The notes beneath the pieces were generated by a model. It was given only the letters and a program-made list of their open reading frames with translations. It made no database searches and had not been told where the DNA came from. A stretch of 64,000 nucleotides of DNA from Corynebacterium propinquum DSM 44285 (lineage in GTDB: Bacteria; Actinomycetota; Actinomycetes; Mycobacteriales; Mycobacteriaceae). This document shows positions 44,565-53,895 of this stretch, one piece after another. The position numbers were made by a program, and so were the translations under genes. The stretch covers positions 1-64,000 of the forward strand of contig NZ_AQXC01000001.1 of NCBI RefSeq assembly GCF_000375525.1, read 5' to 3'. Positions within the stretch are counted from its first letter, which is position 1, and each line of letters starts with the position of its first letter.

Positions 44565-45281
44565 TTATTGCTTGTCCGTTTTGGCAAAGCTCAGCCGGAT
44601 ATCCACCGTTCCGGTTTCAGCAATCTTGGCGGCAATCAGATCCGGCGAATGCACTCCGAAGTCTTCGCGGTTGATCTCCACTTCACCGGAAACGATCAGC
44701 AGATCGCCATCACGCAGTGCCTGGAACTTCGCCTCGACAGGCTCCGTGTGCTCCTTGATCGTGAGCTCGCCAGCCACAGTGACCTCTCCCGCGGTGCCAT
44801 CTTCCGGCACCTTAGAGACATCCACCGGCTCGGTCAGTGTGAACGTGGACGTCGGGAACTTCCTGGTTTCAAACAGCTTGTCTTTCATGTTGACGTCCCG
44901 GACGTCCCGATCGGTTGTCAACTGGTCCATATCAACGTCCACGGTGGCTGATTCCAGCGTGGAGTTGCTAATTTTTGCGTGCCCAGTGACATAACCTGTG
45001 GAGCCAGAAGTCACCCGTTCATCGCCCGGCAGGATCTCCGAGAAGGTAAATCCCACCGAGGTAATATTCGGGTTCTTTCCTTCAACGATTTCCCAGTTGC
45101 CATCCACCGGTGTCGATGCGGCTGCTGCACCCGAATCACTTAAGGGTTCGGTCTTGACCCCGGGGCCGGTGATGAGCCGGTACATCAGCGGGACCACGCT
45201 GAGAAGCGCCAAAAGGACAATGAGTACGACGAAAATCACGATGATAGATTTACGGCGTTTCACAGGAGACTTTTTCATCAT
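44565..45281 (-). CDS. YceI family protein with N-terminal membrane anchor
   Basis: A 238-residue protein. A basic N-terminus (KKSPVKRRK) and a hydrophobic helix (about 13-36) anchor it in the membrane; the rest is outside. The YceI lipocalin-like domain (about 60-235) has WEIVEGKNPNITSVGFTFSEI, SATVDVDMDQLTTDRDVRDVNMKDKLFETRKFPTSTFTL and VAGELTIKEHTEPVEAKFQA. Relatives bind isoprenoids such as polyprenyl chains or quinones. The ligand here is unknown. Its start overlaps the stop of the upstream zinc-ribbon gene (TAATG), so both are probably one transcript. Confidence 0.88.
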   Translation of the reverse strand: MMKKSPVKRRKSIIVIFVVLIVLLALLSVVPLMYRLITGPGVKTEPLSDSGAAAASTPVDGNWEIVEGKNPNITSVGFTFSEILPGDERVTSGSTGYVTGHAKISNSTLESATVDVDMDQLTTDRDVRDVNMKDKLFETRKFPTSTFTLTEPVDVSKVPEDGTAGEVTVAGELTIKEHTEPVEAKFQALRDGDLLIVSGEVEINREDFGVHSPDLIAAKIAETGTVDIRLSFAKTDKQ

Positions 45282-45616
45282 TACCTCAACTTCTCAATCG
45301 AACGCGCCAAATCAATTAACTCCGTGCATAGCTGCCCGAGCTCGTCTGCAGAAGCATCCTCTGTCGCAGCCCACGCTATATCTTCGGCCGCACAGCGCAA
45401 TTGAAACAGCGAATCATGCAGCATATCAGCTTTAGCTTTGCTCAATATTACGGCATCGGGAGCAATTTCCGTGCCGGATAAATTTTGCCGTTGCTCGTAG
45501 GCCCGCTGTTTGCAAGAACTACTACAGTACTTACGCGGACGCCCACGGCCTTGTGATGCAACCTCTCCGCCGCACCACTGGCACGGTTTAGGGCGAGTTT
45601 GTTGGTAGGCAGACAC
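45281..45616 (-). CDS. Small zinc-ribbon protein with RGRPRKYC motif
   Basis: A 111-residue protein. The N-terminus has a CxxC knuckle (KPCQWCGGEV) and then GRGRPRKYCSSSCKQRAYEQR, giving a four-Cys zinc site with an AT-hook-like GRP core. The C-terminal half is helical and acidic. Similar RxRRYCSxxCRQxAY modules occur in many actinobacterial small DNA- or RNA-binding proteins. Function unknown. It starts divergently from rbpA and overlaps the yceI-like gene by one base. ATG at 45616. Confidence 0.72.
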   Translation of the reverse strand: MSAYQQTRPKPCQWCGGEVASQGRGRPRKYCSSSCKQRAYEQRQNLSGTEIAPDAVILSKAKADMLHDSLFQLRCAAEDIAWAATEDASADELGQLCTELIDLARSIEKLR

Positions 45617-45724
45617 CCTGTCGATTTTAGTCTATTGACGAAAAGAGACGAAAAGAACCGCCAAAAACCGAAAAGCTCAGAAAAATACAGAAAGAATTGG
45701 CAGCCAAGCAGTTTCCACAGAGTG

Positions 45725-45755
45725 GGAACAAAACAGGGCGTTTGTGCGTTATAGT
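45725..45755 (+). promoter_or_regulatory. rbpA promoter, possibly SigH-type overlapping a sigma-A minus-10
   Basis: GGAAC at 45725-45729 and GTTATA at 45748-45753, 18 bases apart, fit the GGAA/GTT pattern of SigR/SigH promoters that control rbpA in Streptomyces. TATAGT at 45750-45755 is also a good sigma-A minus-10. The rbpA ATG is about 90 bases further. Confidence 0.5.
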
Positions 45756-45846
45756 GGTAGATCGTTATCCTGACGAATCTTTGGCACTGTGTGGTGCCAC
45801 AAGTTTTGTTGATGCCCCCGGAATAATATAAGGATGTGTCCCACAT

Positions 45847-46233
45847 ATGGCAGATCGCGTATTGCGCGGCAGCCGCATGGGTGCCGTCAGCTACGAAACT
45901 GACCGCGACCATGACCTGGCACCACGCCAAATGGTGAAATACCGCACCGAAGACGGCGAAATTTACGAGGTACCTTTTGCCGACGATGCGGAAATCCCCG
46001 AAGAGTGGCTGTGCAAAAACGGTAAATGGGGAACGCTAGTAGAAGGCGAAGGTGTCGAATCCAAGCCGGTAAAACCACCTCGTACCCACTGGGACATGCT
46101 GTGTGAACGCCGCAGCATCGAAGAACTCGACAAATTGCTCGAAGAACGCATCGAGCACCTGCGTAAGCGTCGCCGTACCGCAGCGAAATTGCTGAAAGAG
46201 CAAAAAGAACAGCAGGAAGCCGAAGGAAAGTAA
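45847..46233 (+). CDS. rbpA: RNA polymerase-binding protein RbpA
   Basis: A 128-residue essential actinobacterial transcription factor that binds the RNA polymerase beta' subunit and group 1/2 sigma factors and stabilises open complexes. The sequence is clear: MADRVLRGSRMGAVSYETDR, a core domain (VPFADDAEIPEEWLCKNG) and the sigma-interacting KPPRTHWDMLCERRSIEELDKLL. The C-terminus is about 15 residues longer than in mycobacteria and strongly charged (KLLKEQKEQQEAEGK). It has its own promoter and a strong terminator at 46277. Confidence 0.95.
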   Translation: MADRVLRGSRMGAVSYETDRDHDLAPRQMVKYRTEDGEIYEVPFADDAEIPEEWLCKNGKWGTLVEGEGVESKPVKPPRTHWDMLCERRSIEELDKLLEERIEHLRKRRRTAAKLLKEQKEQQEAEGK

Positions 46234-46276
46234 CCGTCTGCCTGTAAGAGCTTATCGTTGAGAGCTTGCTACACAG

Positions 46277-46324
46277 CAAAGGCGCCAGCCACCCACCTAT
46301 CAGTTCGTGGGGCTGGCGCCTTTG
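46277..46324. terminator. Strong bidirectional terminator between rbpA and ppm1
   Basis: CAAAGGCGCCAGCC pairs perfectly with GGCTGGCGCCTTTG around a 20-base loop that itself contains CCAC/GTGG. It lies 43 bases after rbpA. Confidence 0.75.
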
Positions 46325-46351
46325 TACGCTCTTGTGCAATCTGGTGCGTTT

Positions 46352-46465
46352 TTTGCAAATAGTCCACCGTATTTAAGCTATTTCACGGCACTATTTGTAA
46401 AAAGAACACAGTAAAAGGCAAAAGGCGCGCAGTAAATTGCGCACAACCTCGGGTGAGCGCAATTT
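46352..46465. repeat. Two further inverted repeats in the rbpA-ppm1 gap
   Basis: TTTGCAAATAGT (46352) pairs with ACTATTTGTAAA (to 46401) with one mismatch, enclosing a CCG/CGG-flanked loop. AAATTGCGC (46434) pairs perfectly with GCGCAATTT (46457-46465). The 271-base gap 46234-46504 holds no gene I can support; these are structured non-coding bases, possibly extra terminators for ppm1. Confidence 0.45.
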
Positions 46466-46504
46466 CGGTGAGGTTAGCGATCGGTGAAATTAACGCAGTA
46501 CCCT

Positions 46505-47395
46505 CTAACGCAGTTGCTGTTTTAACTGCGCAGAAAAGTCCTTGAACACCGCGGAAAATTTTCGTGCCGACGACGACACACGTGCCGGTGCCTGCGCCAA
46601 CGAAGATTCATGCAACTCGTGTGTAGCCAACGAAGCCATCGCGGAGCCCAGTTCCCGCACTTGTTTACTACGGTGCGCAACTCCCCACTTGGTCACCTCT
46701 GCTAGCGAATCCGTCACAAACGAACCGTCAAGCTTGGATTCGCCATATTCCCGCTCGGTGAACGTGATAGGAACTTCGGTAATGACGTACCCCGCCTGAA
46801 TGGCGCGGCGAGCCAGATCCACTTGGAAAATATATCCGGCATTCGACAGCTCCTCGAGATCCAGTGCCTCGAGTACTTCCCTACGATATGCCCGGTATCC
46901 GGCAGTCATATCGGACAGTCCAGCACCGAGAGCCAGGGAAATATACATATTGCCGCCGCGCGAGAGCCACTCACGATTTTTCGGCCAGTTGACTACTTCC
47001 CCGCCAGGCACATAGCGGGAACCGATCACGGCGTCTTCCCCATTATCGATAGCATCGAGTAGCAGGTAGAGCTGTTCTGGTGCATGCGAGCCATCGGCAT
47101 CCATTTCACACAAGACCTGATAGCCGCGCTCCAGACCCCAGCGAAAACCAGCGACATAAGCACCACATAATCCGCCTTTACCAGCGCGGTGTAGCACATA
47201 CACGTGGTCGCCGGTGTTGGCGAGTTCGTCGGCAAGCTCACCCGTGCCATCCGGCGAATTATCGTCGACGATCAACACATCAACCTCAGGCTGTGCCGTG
47301 CGCAGGCGACCTACAATACGAGGTAAGTTTTCTTTTTCGTTATAGGTCGGAATGATCACGAGAGTTTTCGCAGACGGTGCAGCGGACTCAGCCAT
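46505..47395 (-). CDS. ppm1: Polyprenol monophosphomannose synthase (Ppm1 catalytic domain)
   Basis: A 296-residue GT2 glycosyltransferase making polyprenyl-phosphomannose for lipomannan and protein mannosylation. Motifs: [33 protein letters not shown] and [14 protein letters not shown] for GDP-mannose and metal binding, and [22 protein letters not shown]. It lacks membrane helices of its own; the neighbouring Lnt may anchor it. In M. tuberculosis the two are one fused protein, in corynebacteria two genes, as here, six bases apart. The C-terminal 50 residues are a low-complexity tail. Confidence 0.93.
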   Translation of the reverse strand: MAESAAPSAKTLVIIPTYNEKENLPRIVGRLRTAQPEVDVLIVDDNSPDGTGELADELANTGDHVYVLHRAGKGGLCGAYVAGFRWGLERGYQVLCEMDADGSHAPEQLYLLLDAIDNGEDAVIGSRYVPGGEVVNWPKNREWLSRGGNMYISLALGAGLSDMTAGYRAYRREVLEALDLEELSNAGYIFQVDLARRAIQAGYVITEVPITFTEREYGESKLDGSFVTDSLAEVTKWGVAHRSKQVRELGSAMASLATHELHESSLAQAPARVSSSARKFSAVFKDFSAQLKQQLR

Positions 47396-47401
47396 GTCGG
47401 G

Positions 47402-49030
47402 TTACTCCTTCATGCGACGACGTATCACAGCAAGACTACCCAATACTACTCCAACTAAAACGAATGCCAGCTCAAGGACCTGGCCAAATCGCACGGCTGG
47501 GGTAATTCCGGAGCGCAGCGGCAAAGTATCGACGAGATGATTCGCCTCGAAAATCTCGGTATCAGCCAGGACTTTTCCTGCTGGATCAATCAGGGCAGAT
47601 ACTCCACTGGTGGCGGGCACGACCATTGCACGGTCGGTCTCAATGGCGCGCATCCGCGACATCGCCAGTTGCTGATAGGTCATGTCCGTAAAACCGAAGG
47701 TCGCGTTGTTGGTCGGGGAAGTTAGAATACTCGCGCCATTGTCAATCGAGCGCCGGAATGCCTCATCGAACGCGACCTCATAGCAGGTGGCCACACCCAC
47801 GGCGATGTCACGCTGACCTGCGGTCAGATCGACGGGTTCATCCGAGTTCCGCGAATTGGCCATATCAGCAGCGTGACGGGTGGGAATGTGCAGCACACCG
47901 TTGCCATTACCGGGTACGAAATTACCGGCCATCTCCGCATATTCAGAAAGTTTTTCGAAGAAACTACGCATCGGTAAAGTCTCGCCAAATGGTTGCAGGT
48001 AGACCTTGTCGTGGAACTCCCCCGGCGTCATCGTCGGTTGGCCACTCTGGGCATCTCTGTCAGGCAAAAACGTCTGCATGGTGTTATACGGATCGCCATC
48101 CCGGCGGGTGATTGTGCCGACGACAACAGGAGTATCAACAGCATCGACCGCACTGGCGATGGCATCGTAGGCGTCGCGATCACTAAACGGATTCACATCA
48201 GAGGAATTTTCCGGCCAAATTACTAGGTCGACGTCTTGCCCTTTGGCAGCAAGTTTCTTGGTTTCGCGAACGTGATTATGCAGTACCGCACTGCGTTGCG
48301 CGGCAAAATCCAGGCCCAGACGTGGAACATTGCCCTGAATTGCCGCCACGGTGATCGTGTCGAAGGTGTTGTCCGGCCGATTAAGCTGAAAAGTCGCGAC
48401 TGCCCCGCCGAGCAGCGGCAGAAGGACGACCACGACGCTTGTTACCCGCACACTGACCAACCGAGCGTTGGCACGAGCACTCGTTAATATCTGTGTGGCG
48501 CACAATTGTGCAATACCAACCCCAATCAGCACCGCTGCAACCGTGACCAGGGCCGGACCACCCCACTGTGCAAGACCCGCGAGCGGCCCATCAACCTGGC
48601 CCCATGCCAGACGAACCCACGCGAAGCCACCAAACGGAAACGAGCTGCGTGCAAACTCGATCGCCAAATACCAGAACGGGAACGCCAGAAAGCCCCATGG
48701 GGAGCGTGCCACGGCGATGCCACCCAGACCAGTCAGGATCGCATAGAGCGAACATGCCACGGCCAAAGCAATATAGGGTGGATTGCCGACGAACTCACCG
48801 ATCCAGGGAAGCAATAGCAAGTAGCACGCCATGCCATGGACGAATCCCAGCAATGCCCCCTGTGCCATGGTGGGACGCGTCTTAGTCGCCTGCGGCCATG
48901 GAAGCAGAGCAAAATAGAATAAACCAGCTGCGAAAATGCCAGCTGGCCACCAGCCGAGTGGTTCATAAGAAGTAAAAGCTGCAGCGCCCGAGAGTGCAGC
49001 CAGAATTAAGCGAAGGATGAAAGCAAGCAT
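47402..49030 (-). CDS. lnt: Apolipoprotein N-acyltransferase
   Basis: A 542-residue inner membrane enzyme that N-acylates lipoproteins. About six to eight N-terminal membrane helices (LAALSGAAAFTSYEPLGWWPAGIFAAG onwards) precede a nitrilase domain with the expected Glu (WPENSSDVNP), Lys (DKVYLQPFGETLPM) and Cys (VGVATCYEVAFDEAF). A final helix anchors the C-terminus. Immediately upstream of ppm1, matching the corynebacterial Ppm2-Ppm1 arrangement in which both proteins interact. Confidence 0.93.
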   Translation of the reverse strand: MLAFILRLILAALSGAAAFTSYEPLGWWPAGIFAAGLFYFALLPWPQATKTRPTMAQGALLGFVHGMACYLLLLPWIGEFVGNPPYIALAVACSLYAILTGLGGIAVARSPWGFLAFPFWYLAIEFARSSFPFGGFAWVRLAWGQVDGPLAGLAQWGGPALVTVAAVLIGVGIAQLCATQILTSARANARLVSVRVTSVVVVLLPLLGGAVATFQLNRPDNTFDTITVAAIQGNVPRLGLDFAAQRSAVLHNHVRETKKLAAKGQDVDLVIWPENSSDVNPFSDRDAYDAIASAVDAVDTPVVVGTITRRDGDPYNTMQTFLPDRDAQSGQPTMTPGEFHDKVYLQPFGETLPMRSFFEKLSEYAEMAGNFVPGNGNGVLHIPTRHAADMANSRNSDEPVDLTAGQRDIAVGVATCYEVAFDEAFRRSIDNGASILTSPTNNATFGFTDMTYQQLAMSRMRAIETDRAMVVPATSGVSALIDPAGKVLADTEIFEANHLVDTLPLRSGITPAVRFGQVLELAFVLVGVVLGSLAVIRRRMKE

Positions 49031-49036
49031 CTCGTT

Positions 49037-49774
49037 CTAGTCATCCGAGTTCTTGTTGCCAGACTCGTCGCTGGCCCCGGTGTTCTTATCGTGTTCGTGG
49101 TGCTTGTTGTTGTCATCGCTGCCTGAGTTGTTGCTGCCGGTAGCAAAATCTTCTGGACTCATTGACTCTGCCCATTGACGCAATTCTTCTTCGTCGAGCA
49201 CGTCATCGCTTGCCGACGCCGTCTTGTCTGAGGAGTTGCCAGAGGTCTTACCAAAGTCAGCACTATTCGACGAACCGTGAGTACGGCCGTCGGCGAAACC
49301 AAAGCTGCCATAACTAGCATGCTTGCGCCCGGTCGGGGAAGCTTCGAAGAAACGAACACCAAACTTTTCGACGCTGCGCTGCATCCGGCCCAGCAAAAAG
49401 CCCCGAATAATCGGTCGGGTTAGCGGGAATACCAGCAACAGGCCAACGGACGCAGTGGCAAAACCTGGCACCGCGAGCAAGAAAGCACCAGCTAAGGTTA
49501 AACCAATATCACCAGCGGATTTCCCTACTTGGCGTAAATTCGGGGCAGCGTGTGAGTCGTCGGCAAGCGAACCATTGCGCTGCGCCCGCAAACGTTGCAG
49601 CAACGACGCCTGGGTCGCTGCAATGCGGCGAACCTCGATACGCGTGATTAAGATTCCCAACACTACTGTGGCCAACAACGCCAACATCGCCCAACCGAAA
49701 CCAATGAGGCTAGCGACCGCCCAAAAAGCCAAGATTTCGGAGAGCATGTAGAAAAAGAACATCACGACAGGCAT
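49037..49774 (-). CDS. FxsA family membrane protein
   Basis: A 245-residue protein with two to three N-terminal membrane helices (FFFYMLSEILAFWAVASLIGFGWAMLALLATVVLG and ALLAVPGFATASVGLLLVFP-like region) and the FxsA core (GDIGLTLAGAFLLAVPGFATASVG). The C-terminal 110 residues are disordered, rich in Ser, Asp, Asn and His (GSNNSGSDDNNKHHEHDKN). FxsA in E. coli affects phage exclusion when overproduced; the normal role is unknown. AAGG eight bases before ATG 49774 supports that start over the GTG at 49780. Six bases before lnt. Confidence 0.82.
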   Translation of the reverse strand: MPVVMFFFYMLSEILAFWAVASLIGFGWAMLALLATVVLGILITRIEVRRIAATQASLLQRLRAQRNGSLADDSHAAPNLRQVGKSAGDIGLTLAGAFLLAVPGFATASVGLLLVFPLTRPIIRGFLLGRMQRSVEKFGVRFFEASPTGRKHASYGSFGFADGRTHGSSNSADFGKTSGNSSDKTASASDDVLDEEELRQWAESMSPEDFATGSNNSGSDDNNKHHEHDKNTGASDESGNKNSDD

Positions 49775-49798
49775 GTGCACTACCTTACCGGGAAGCCC

Positions 49799-52609
49799 CT
49801 AGCTGCCAATAGCCACCACGCCGCGGTTAATGGCACCAATTGCCTGTCCGGCCATGCGCTTAATATCACCGCTATAGCCAGTCTTTGCCACCTGCTGCAA
49901 CAGGTCGATGACTTGGCGGCACCAGCGCACAAAGTCACCGGGAGTCAGCTCAGCGCCGGATTCAGCGGCTGCGGCCAGACAATACCCGAGCGGAGCACCA
50001 GCACACCATTGGTGGATCGCGATGCTAAAACCAGGCTCTGGTTCCCGAGTATTCGGGAGCCCGTGTCGGGCCTCGTCGGCAATGAGCTCCTCCCACAAAC
50101 GCATGGTGTGCTCCATCGCCGTGGTCATCTCATCAGTTACGCCTTCAAATACCTGCCCACCAGTGGCACGACGGTTTTCAAAGGTGCACATCGAGACCAC
50201 CCCGGCGAGTTCTGCCGGATCGAGATTCTGCCAAATCCCGCGCTTTAGACACTGCGCGACTAACAAATCCGAAGCATTATGCACTTGCGCAAGCTTCTCA
50301 CCCTCCGCACTCACGGTGGGTTCACCATCGATAACGTCCACGTAGTCAAGTTCAGTGAGCAGATCGACGATGCGCCGCAGCATATCACCGAGGGTTTCTG
50401 TGGCTTTATCAACGGTGTCCTGCAGCCGCGCAAGTTCCCCTTTCCGGCGCACATATTTTTGCGCCAGCTGGGTGAGTTGTTCGCGCTCCAGAGCCGGCCA
50501 AGCATGTGCCGGGTGTTCTTTCATCGCTGTGCGAATCTTTGTGATGCGTTGCGTATCGCGCACCCGCGCCCGTAGTTTCATCTTCTTGGGCCGGGGGTAT
50601 TTTTCTTTCGCGAACTTGTCGACGACAACGTGGTTGTGTCGCCGGGGATTTTTCACAGCTTTTGGCGGTAACTTCATGCGGCCAATGATCGCTGGCGGAT
50701 TCTCAAAGCCACTGGAATCAATGCGCGCCGACCAGCCTTTTTCGGTGGTGATCCACGGACGTGGGTCAGCAGTCTGATTAGCAGGCGTATTGACAACTGC
50801 CAGGACCGGCCGTTTCTTGCTTGGTAACGCAATCACGTCACCGATCTGCAGCTTCGCCAAAATAGCGCGGGTTTCGTCATTGCGTTCTTCCTTGGCCCGG
50901 GTTTTCGCAGACTTCTCTTCCACGCTGAGGCGTTTCCGCAGTTCGACGTATTCGGATAGCAATTGCGCGGGATCTTCGTCGTCAGTTGAAGGCGGTGCGA
51001 AGGCCGCGATCGCGTCGTTGAGCTGTTCTCGTAGCTTGTCGACGCGATGGACTGCGCGTTCGATCTCGCGTGTTTCTTCCACCACCGAACCGTCAGCTTG
51101 ATACTGGGCAAACGACTTTTCCAACAGGCGTAATGCATCATCCATGCCCAAGTTATTGAGCAGGTTGATCGCCATGTTGTAGCCGGGCTCAAACGTGGAA
51201 ATCAGCGGATAGGTGCGGGTTGAGGCAAGCCCCGCGACGCGTTGCGGATCCATCGCTGGTGCCCATTGCACGATCGCATTACCAATCGTGTCGATACCGC
51301 GTCGCCCCGCACGGCCAGTGAGCTGAGTGTACTGTCCGGGGGTGAGATCTACGTGAGCTTCACCGTTAAATTTCACGAGTTTTTCTAGTACGACACTGCG
51401 AGCCGGCATATTGATGCCGAGTGCCAGCGTTTCAGTAGCAAAGACCGCACGTACTAGACCGCGGACGAACAATTCTTCCACGATATGCCGGAAGGCAGGA
51501 AGCATACCCGCGTGGTGAGCAGCGAAACCCCGAATCAGCGCTTTGCGCCACTGTGAGAACCGAAGAATCTCCAGATCTTCTTGTGGGATTCCTTCCACGC
51601 CGGCATCGATGATTTCCGCTATAGTGCGCTGTTCATCGTTGTCGGTAAGCACCATTTTTGAGCGCAAGCACTGGTGCAGCGCACCGTCACAGCCCGCCCG
51701 GGAGAAGATGAAAATAATTGCTGGCAACATGTTTTGCCCCTGCAAAATACGCAGGACCTCTGGCCGGCCTAGCGGACGGTACTTATCCTGTGGGCGGACA
51801 ACACCGCTGCGAGACGAATTCGTGCCTTTTACCGAGCGGGAACGAAATCCTTGTCCAGCCTGGAAATCGGCCCTGCCATCATCGGCATCTCCTGCTTCCA
51901 AACGTGCAACACGGCGCTGCAACTCTGGATTGACCTTTGTAGCGCGCTCTGCAACATCATCGCCTGCAATGTCCGTTCCAGGTGCAAACAGTGGGTAGAC
52001 CTTCTGCCCGAGCAACATCCATTGTTCAAGAGGCACAGGCCGGGTATCTGAAACGATTACTTCGGTATCTCCGCGGACAGCAGAAAGCCAGCGGCCAAAT
52101 TCCTCTGAATTCGATACCGTGGCCGATAGACCAATGATCGAGATATGCTCTTCGAGGTTCAGGATGACTTCTTCCCATACCGCGCCGCGGGCTTGATCAG
52201 CCAGGAAGTGGATCTCATCCATCACGACGTGTGTGAGTCGATCAAGAGCTGGAGACTTCGCATAAATCATGTTGCGCAAGACTTCGGTGGTCATCACGAC
52301 GATCTCAGCATCGGGCCGAATCGATACGTCACCAGTGAGTAGCCCTACAGCATCTGGACCGTGGACGTCGATGAGATCATGGAATTTCTGGTTGCTAAGT
52401 GCCTTGATTGGCGTCGTGTAGAAGCACTTTGTCCCGCGGGATAGCGCCAACGACACCGCAAATTCACCAACAACGGTTTTTCCTGCCCCAGTTGGAGCAC
52501 AAACGAGAACGCCCTGGCCGTTTTCGACGGCCACGCACCCTTGAATCTGGAAAGGATCGAGCTCGTAATCCAATTGACTGCGGAAGGTCTCAAAATGGGT
52601 GCTCATCAT
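49799..52609 (-). CDS. helY: Ski2/Mtr4-like DEVH RNA helicase HelY
   Basis: A 936-residue superfamily 2 helicase corresponding to mycobacterial Rv2092c. Motif I is VLVCAPTGAGKTVVGEFA, Ia TTPIKALSNQKFHDL, II VVMDEIHFLAD, III GLSATVSNSEEF, then GINMPARSVVLEKLVKF and QLTGRAGRRGID. The C-terminal half is the DSHCT-type region (TVSAEGEKLAQVHNASDLLVAQCL, VRWCRQVIDLLQQVAKTG). It probably unwinds structured RNA in decay or processing. It lies downstream of tatC, the same order as in M. tuberculosis (helY, tatC, tatA, pafC, pafB, pafA). Confidence 0.9.
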   Translation of the reverse strand: MMSTHFETFRSQLDYELDPFQIQGCVAVENGQGVLVCAPTGAGKTVVGEFAVSLALSRGTKCFYTTPIKALSNQKFHDLIDVHGPDAVGLLTGDVSIRPDAEIVVMTTEVLRNMIYAKSPALDRLTHVVMDEIHFLADQARGAVWEEVILNLEEHISIIGLSATVSNSEEFGRWLSAVRGDTEVIVSDTRPVPLEQWMLLGQKVYPLFAPGTDIAGDDVAERATKVNPELQRRVARLEAGDADDGRADFQAGQGFRSRSVKGTNSSRSGVVRPQDKYRPLGRPEVLRILQGQNMLPAIIFIFSRAGCDGALHQCLRSKMVLTDNDEQRTIAEIIDAGVEGIPQEDLEILRFSQWRKALIRGFAAHHAGMLPAFRHIVEELFVRGLVRAVFATETLALGINMPARSVVLEKLVKFNGEAHVDLTPGQYTQLTGRAGRRGIDTIGNAIVQWAPAMDPQRVAGLASTRTYPLISTFEPGYNMAINLLNNLGMDDALRLLEKSFAQYQADGSVVEETREIERAVHRVDKLREQLNDAIAAFAPPSTDDEDPAQLLSEYVELRKRLSVEEKSAKTRAKEERNDETRAILAKLQIGDVIALPSKKRPVLAVVNTPANQTADPRPWITTEKGWSARIDSSGFENPPAIIGRMKLPPKAVKNPRRHNHVVVDKFAKEKYPRPKKMKLRARVRDTQRITKIRTAMKEHPAHAWPALEREQLTQLAQKYVRRKGELARLQDTVDKATETLGDMLRRIVDLLTELDYVDVIDGEPTVSAEGEKLAQVHNASDLLVAQCLKRGIWQNLDPAELAGVVSMCTFENRRATGGQVFEGVTDEMTTAMEHTMRLWEELIADEARHGLPNTREPEPGFSIAIHQWCAGAPLGYCLAAAAESGAELTPGDFVRWCRQVIDLLQQVAKTGYSGDIKRMAGQAIGAINRGVVAIGS

Positions 52610-52620
52610 AGTTCCCCAGG

Positions 52621-53832
52621 CTACAAAATATCGTCGAAGCTAGAACCGTGACCCCGGGATTTGTGCGTGCTGTGTTGCCGCTGGTGCGCATATTGCTGTG
52701 TTGGGCGGCTTTGCCCTGAAGCCTGTGCGGGCGTGTGCCCTGGACCATGCTGCGTGGAATGCGGTGAATACACTTGAGCCGAAGTTCTGCTGTCGGAAGA
52801 GACAGATTTTGGCTGCGCAACAGGGCCTGACACGCTAGCCCGTTCGGGATGATAGTCCAGCGGAGAAGCTTCCTCATCGGACAGTCCGGACCAGTCTGGT
52901 TCGTTTTTTGCACGGCGTTTGTCGTTGATGCGACAGAACTGGAAGGCCAACTCAACCAGCAAAATAATTGCTATGGCCAAAATCGTTAGCGAATAGGGGT
53001 CTTGTGCTGGAGTGATAAGCGCAGAAAAAATGAAGATTATGACGATGGTGTGCCGACGCTTCGTGCGCACTGACTCATAGCGCAATACCCCCACTAGATT
53101 GAGCATGACGATGACCAGCGGGATTTCAAAGCTGACGCCGAAAATGATCATGATCGCGACCACAAAGCTGAAATATTCTTGCCCGGTCAGCGCTGCGGTT
53201 TGGAAATCGGAACCGATTGTCAGCAGGTAGTTCAGCCCGATCGACAGCGAGAAGTATGCCAACACGGTTCCAGATAGAAACAGCACCACCGCGATGGTGA
53301 CAAAACTGATAGTCCAACGGCGCTCATTACGCAATAACCCGGGGGTGATGAACTTCCAGATTTGGTACAGCCACACCGGAGCCGCCAAAACTGCGCCTGC
53401 TAGCGCGCCGATTTTCAGGCGCAGCATAAACATTTCCATCGCACTCGTCGCCAATAGACGACACTCCCCCGACGAAGTGAAATCCGCCCGAAGCTCCGGG
53501 TCGACGCCACAGTAGGGGCCACGCAAAATTTCGCCCAACGGCGGGATCGGGCCCGGGGCATTTTGATACCAAATAAACCCTACGACTGCACCAGCGATCA
53601 CGGCCAACGTGGAAATGATGACCCTGCGGCGAAGCTCTTTCAGATGTTCCACCAACGACATATCGCCGGTTGGGGATTTTTTCTTCCTTTTGGAGCTATT
53701 CCGCAGGGAACGCAGCCGTGATACTAGTGTGGTATCGCCGCGTACGGCACGCACAGAACGCCCGGTCTGGGGCGCATCCGTGCGTGATGATCCGGCAGCA
53801 GCCGGTTGTGAATGGGAATGCGGTGACGTCAT
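52621..53832 (-). CDS. tatC: Twin-arginine translocase subunit TatC
   Basis: A 403-residue polytopic protein. The conserved core begins MSLVEHLKELRRRVIISTL near residue 57 and has six helices, including GECRLLATSAMEMFMLRLKIGALAG, PVWLYQIWKFITPGLLRNERR and the FGVSFEIPLVIVMLN block. It recognises twin-arginine signals. An unusual 55-residue basic N-terminal extension and a 90-residue Gln/His/Ser-rich C-terminal tail make it longer than the roughly 310-residue norm. The start at 53832 is the first ATG; translation from the internal Met57 would also give a complete core. Confidence 0.92.
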   Translation of the reverse strand: MTSPHSHSQPAAAGSSRTDAPQTGRSVRAVRGDTTLVSRLRSLRNSSKRKKKSPTGDMSLVEHLKELRRRVIISTLAVIAGAVVGFIWYQNAPGPIPPLGEILRGPYCGVDPELRADFTSSGECRLLATSAMEMFMLRLKIGALAGAVLAAPVWLYQIWKFITPGLLRNERRWTISFVTIAVVLFLSGTVLAYFSLSIGLNYLLTIGSDFQTAALTGQEYFSFVVAIMIIFGVSFEIPLVIVMLNLVGVLRYESVRTKRRHTIVIIFIFSALITPAQDPYSLTILAIAIILLVELAFQFCRINDKRRAKNEPDWSGLSDEEASPLDYHPERASVSGPVAQPKSVSSDSRTSAQVYSPHSTQHGPGHTPAQASGQSRPTQQYAHQRQHSTHKSRGHGSSFDDIL

Positions 53833-53895
53833 AAGCTAAACCAGTTGAACGAAGCGCGGTATCAGTGCAACCATAAGGCAGCTACCGGGGCCTAG

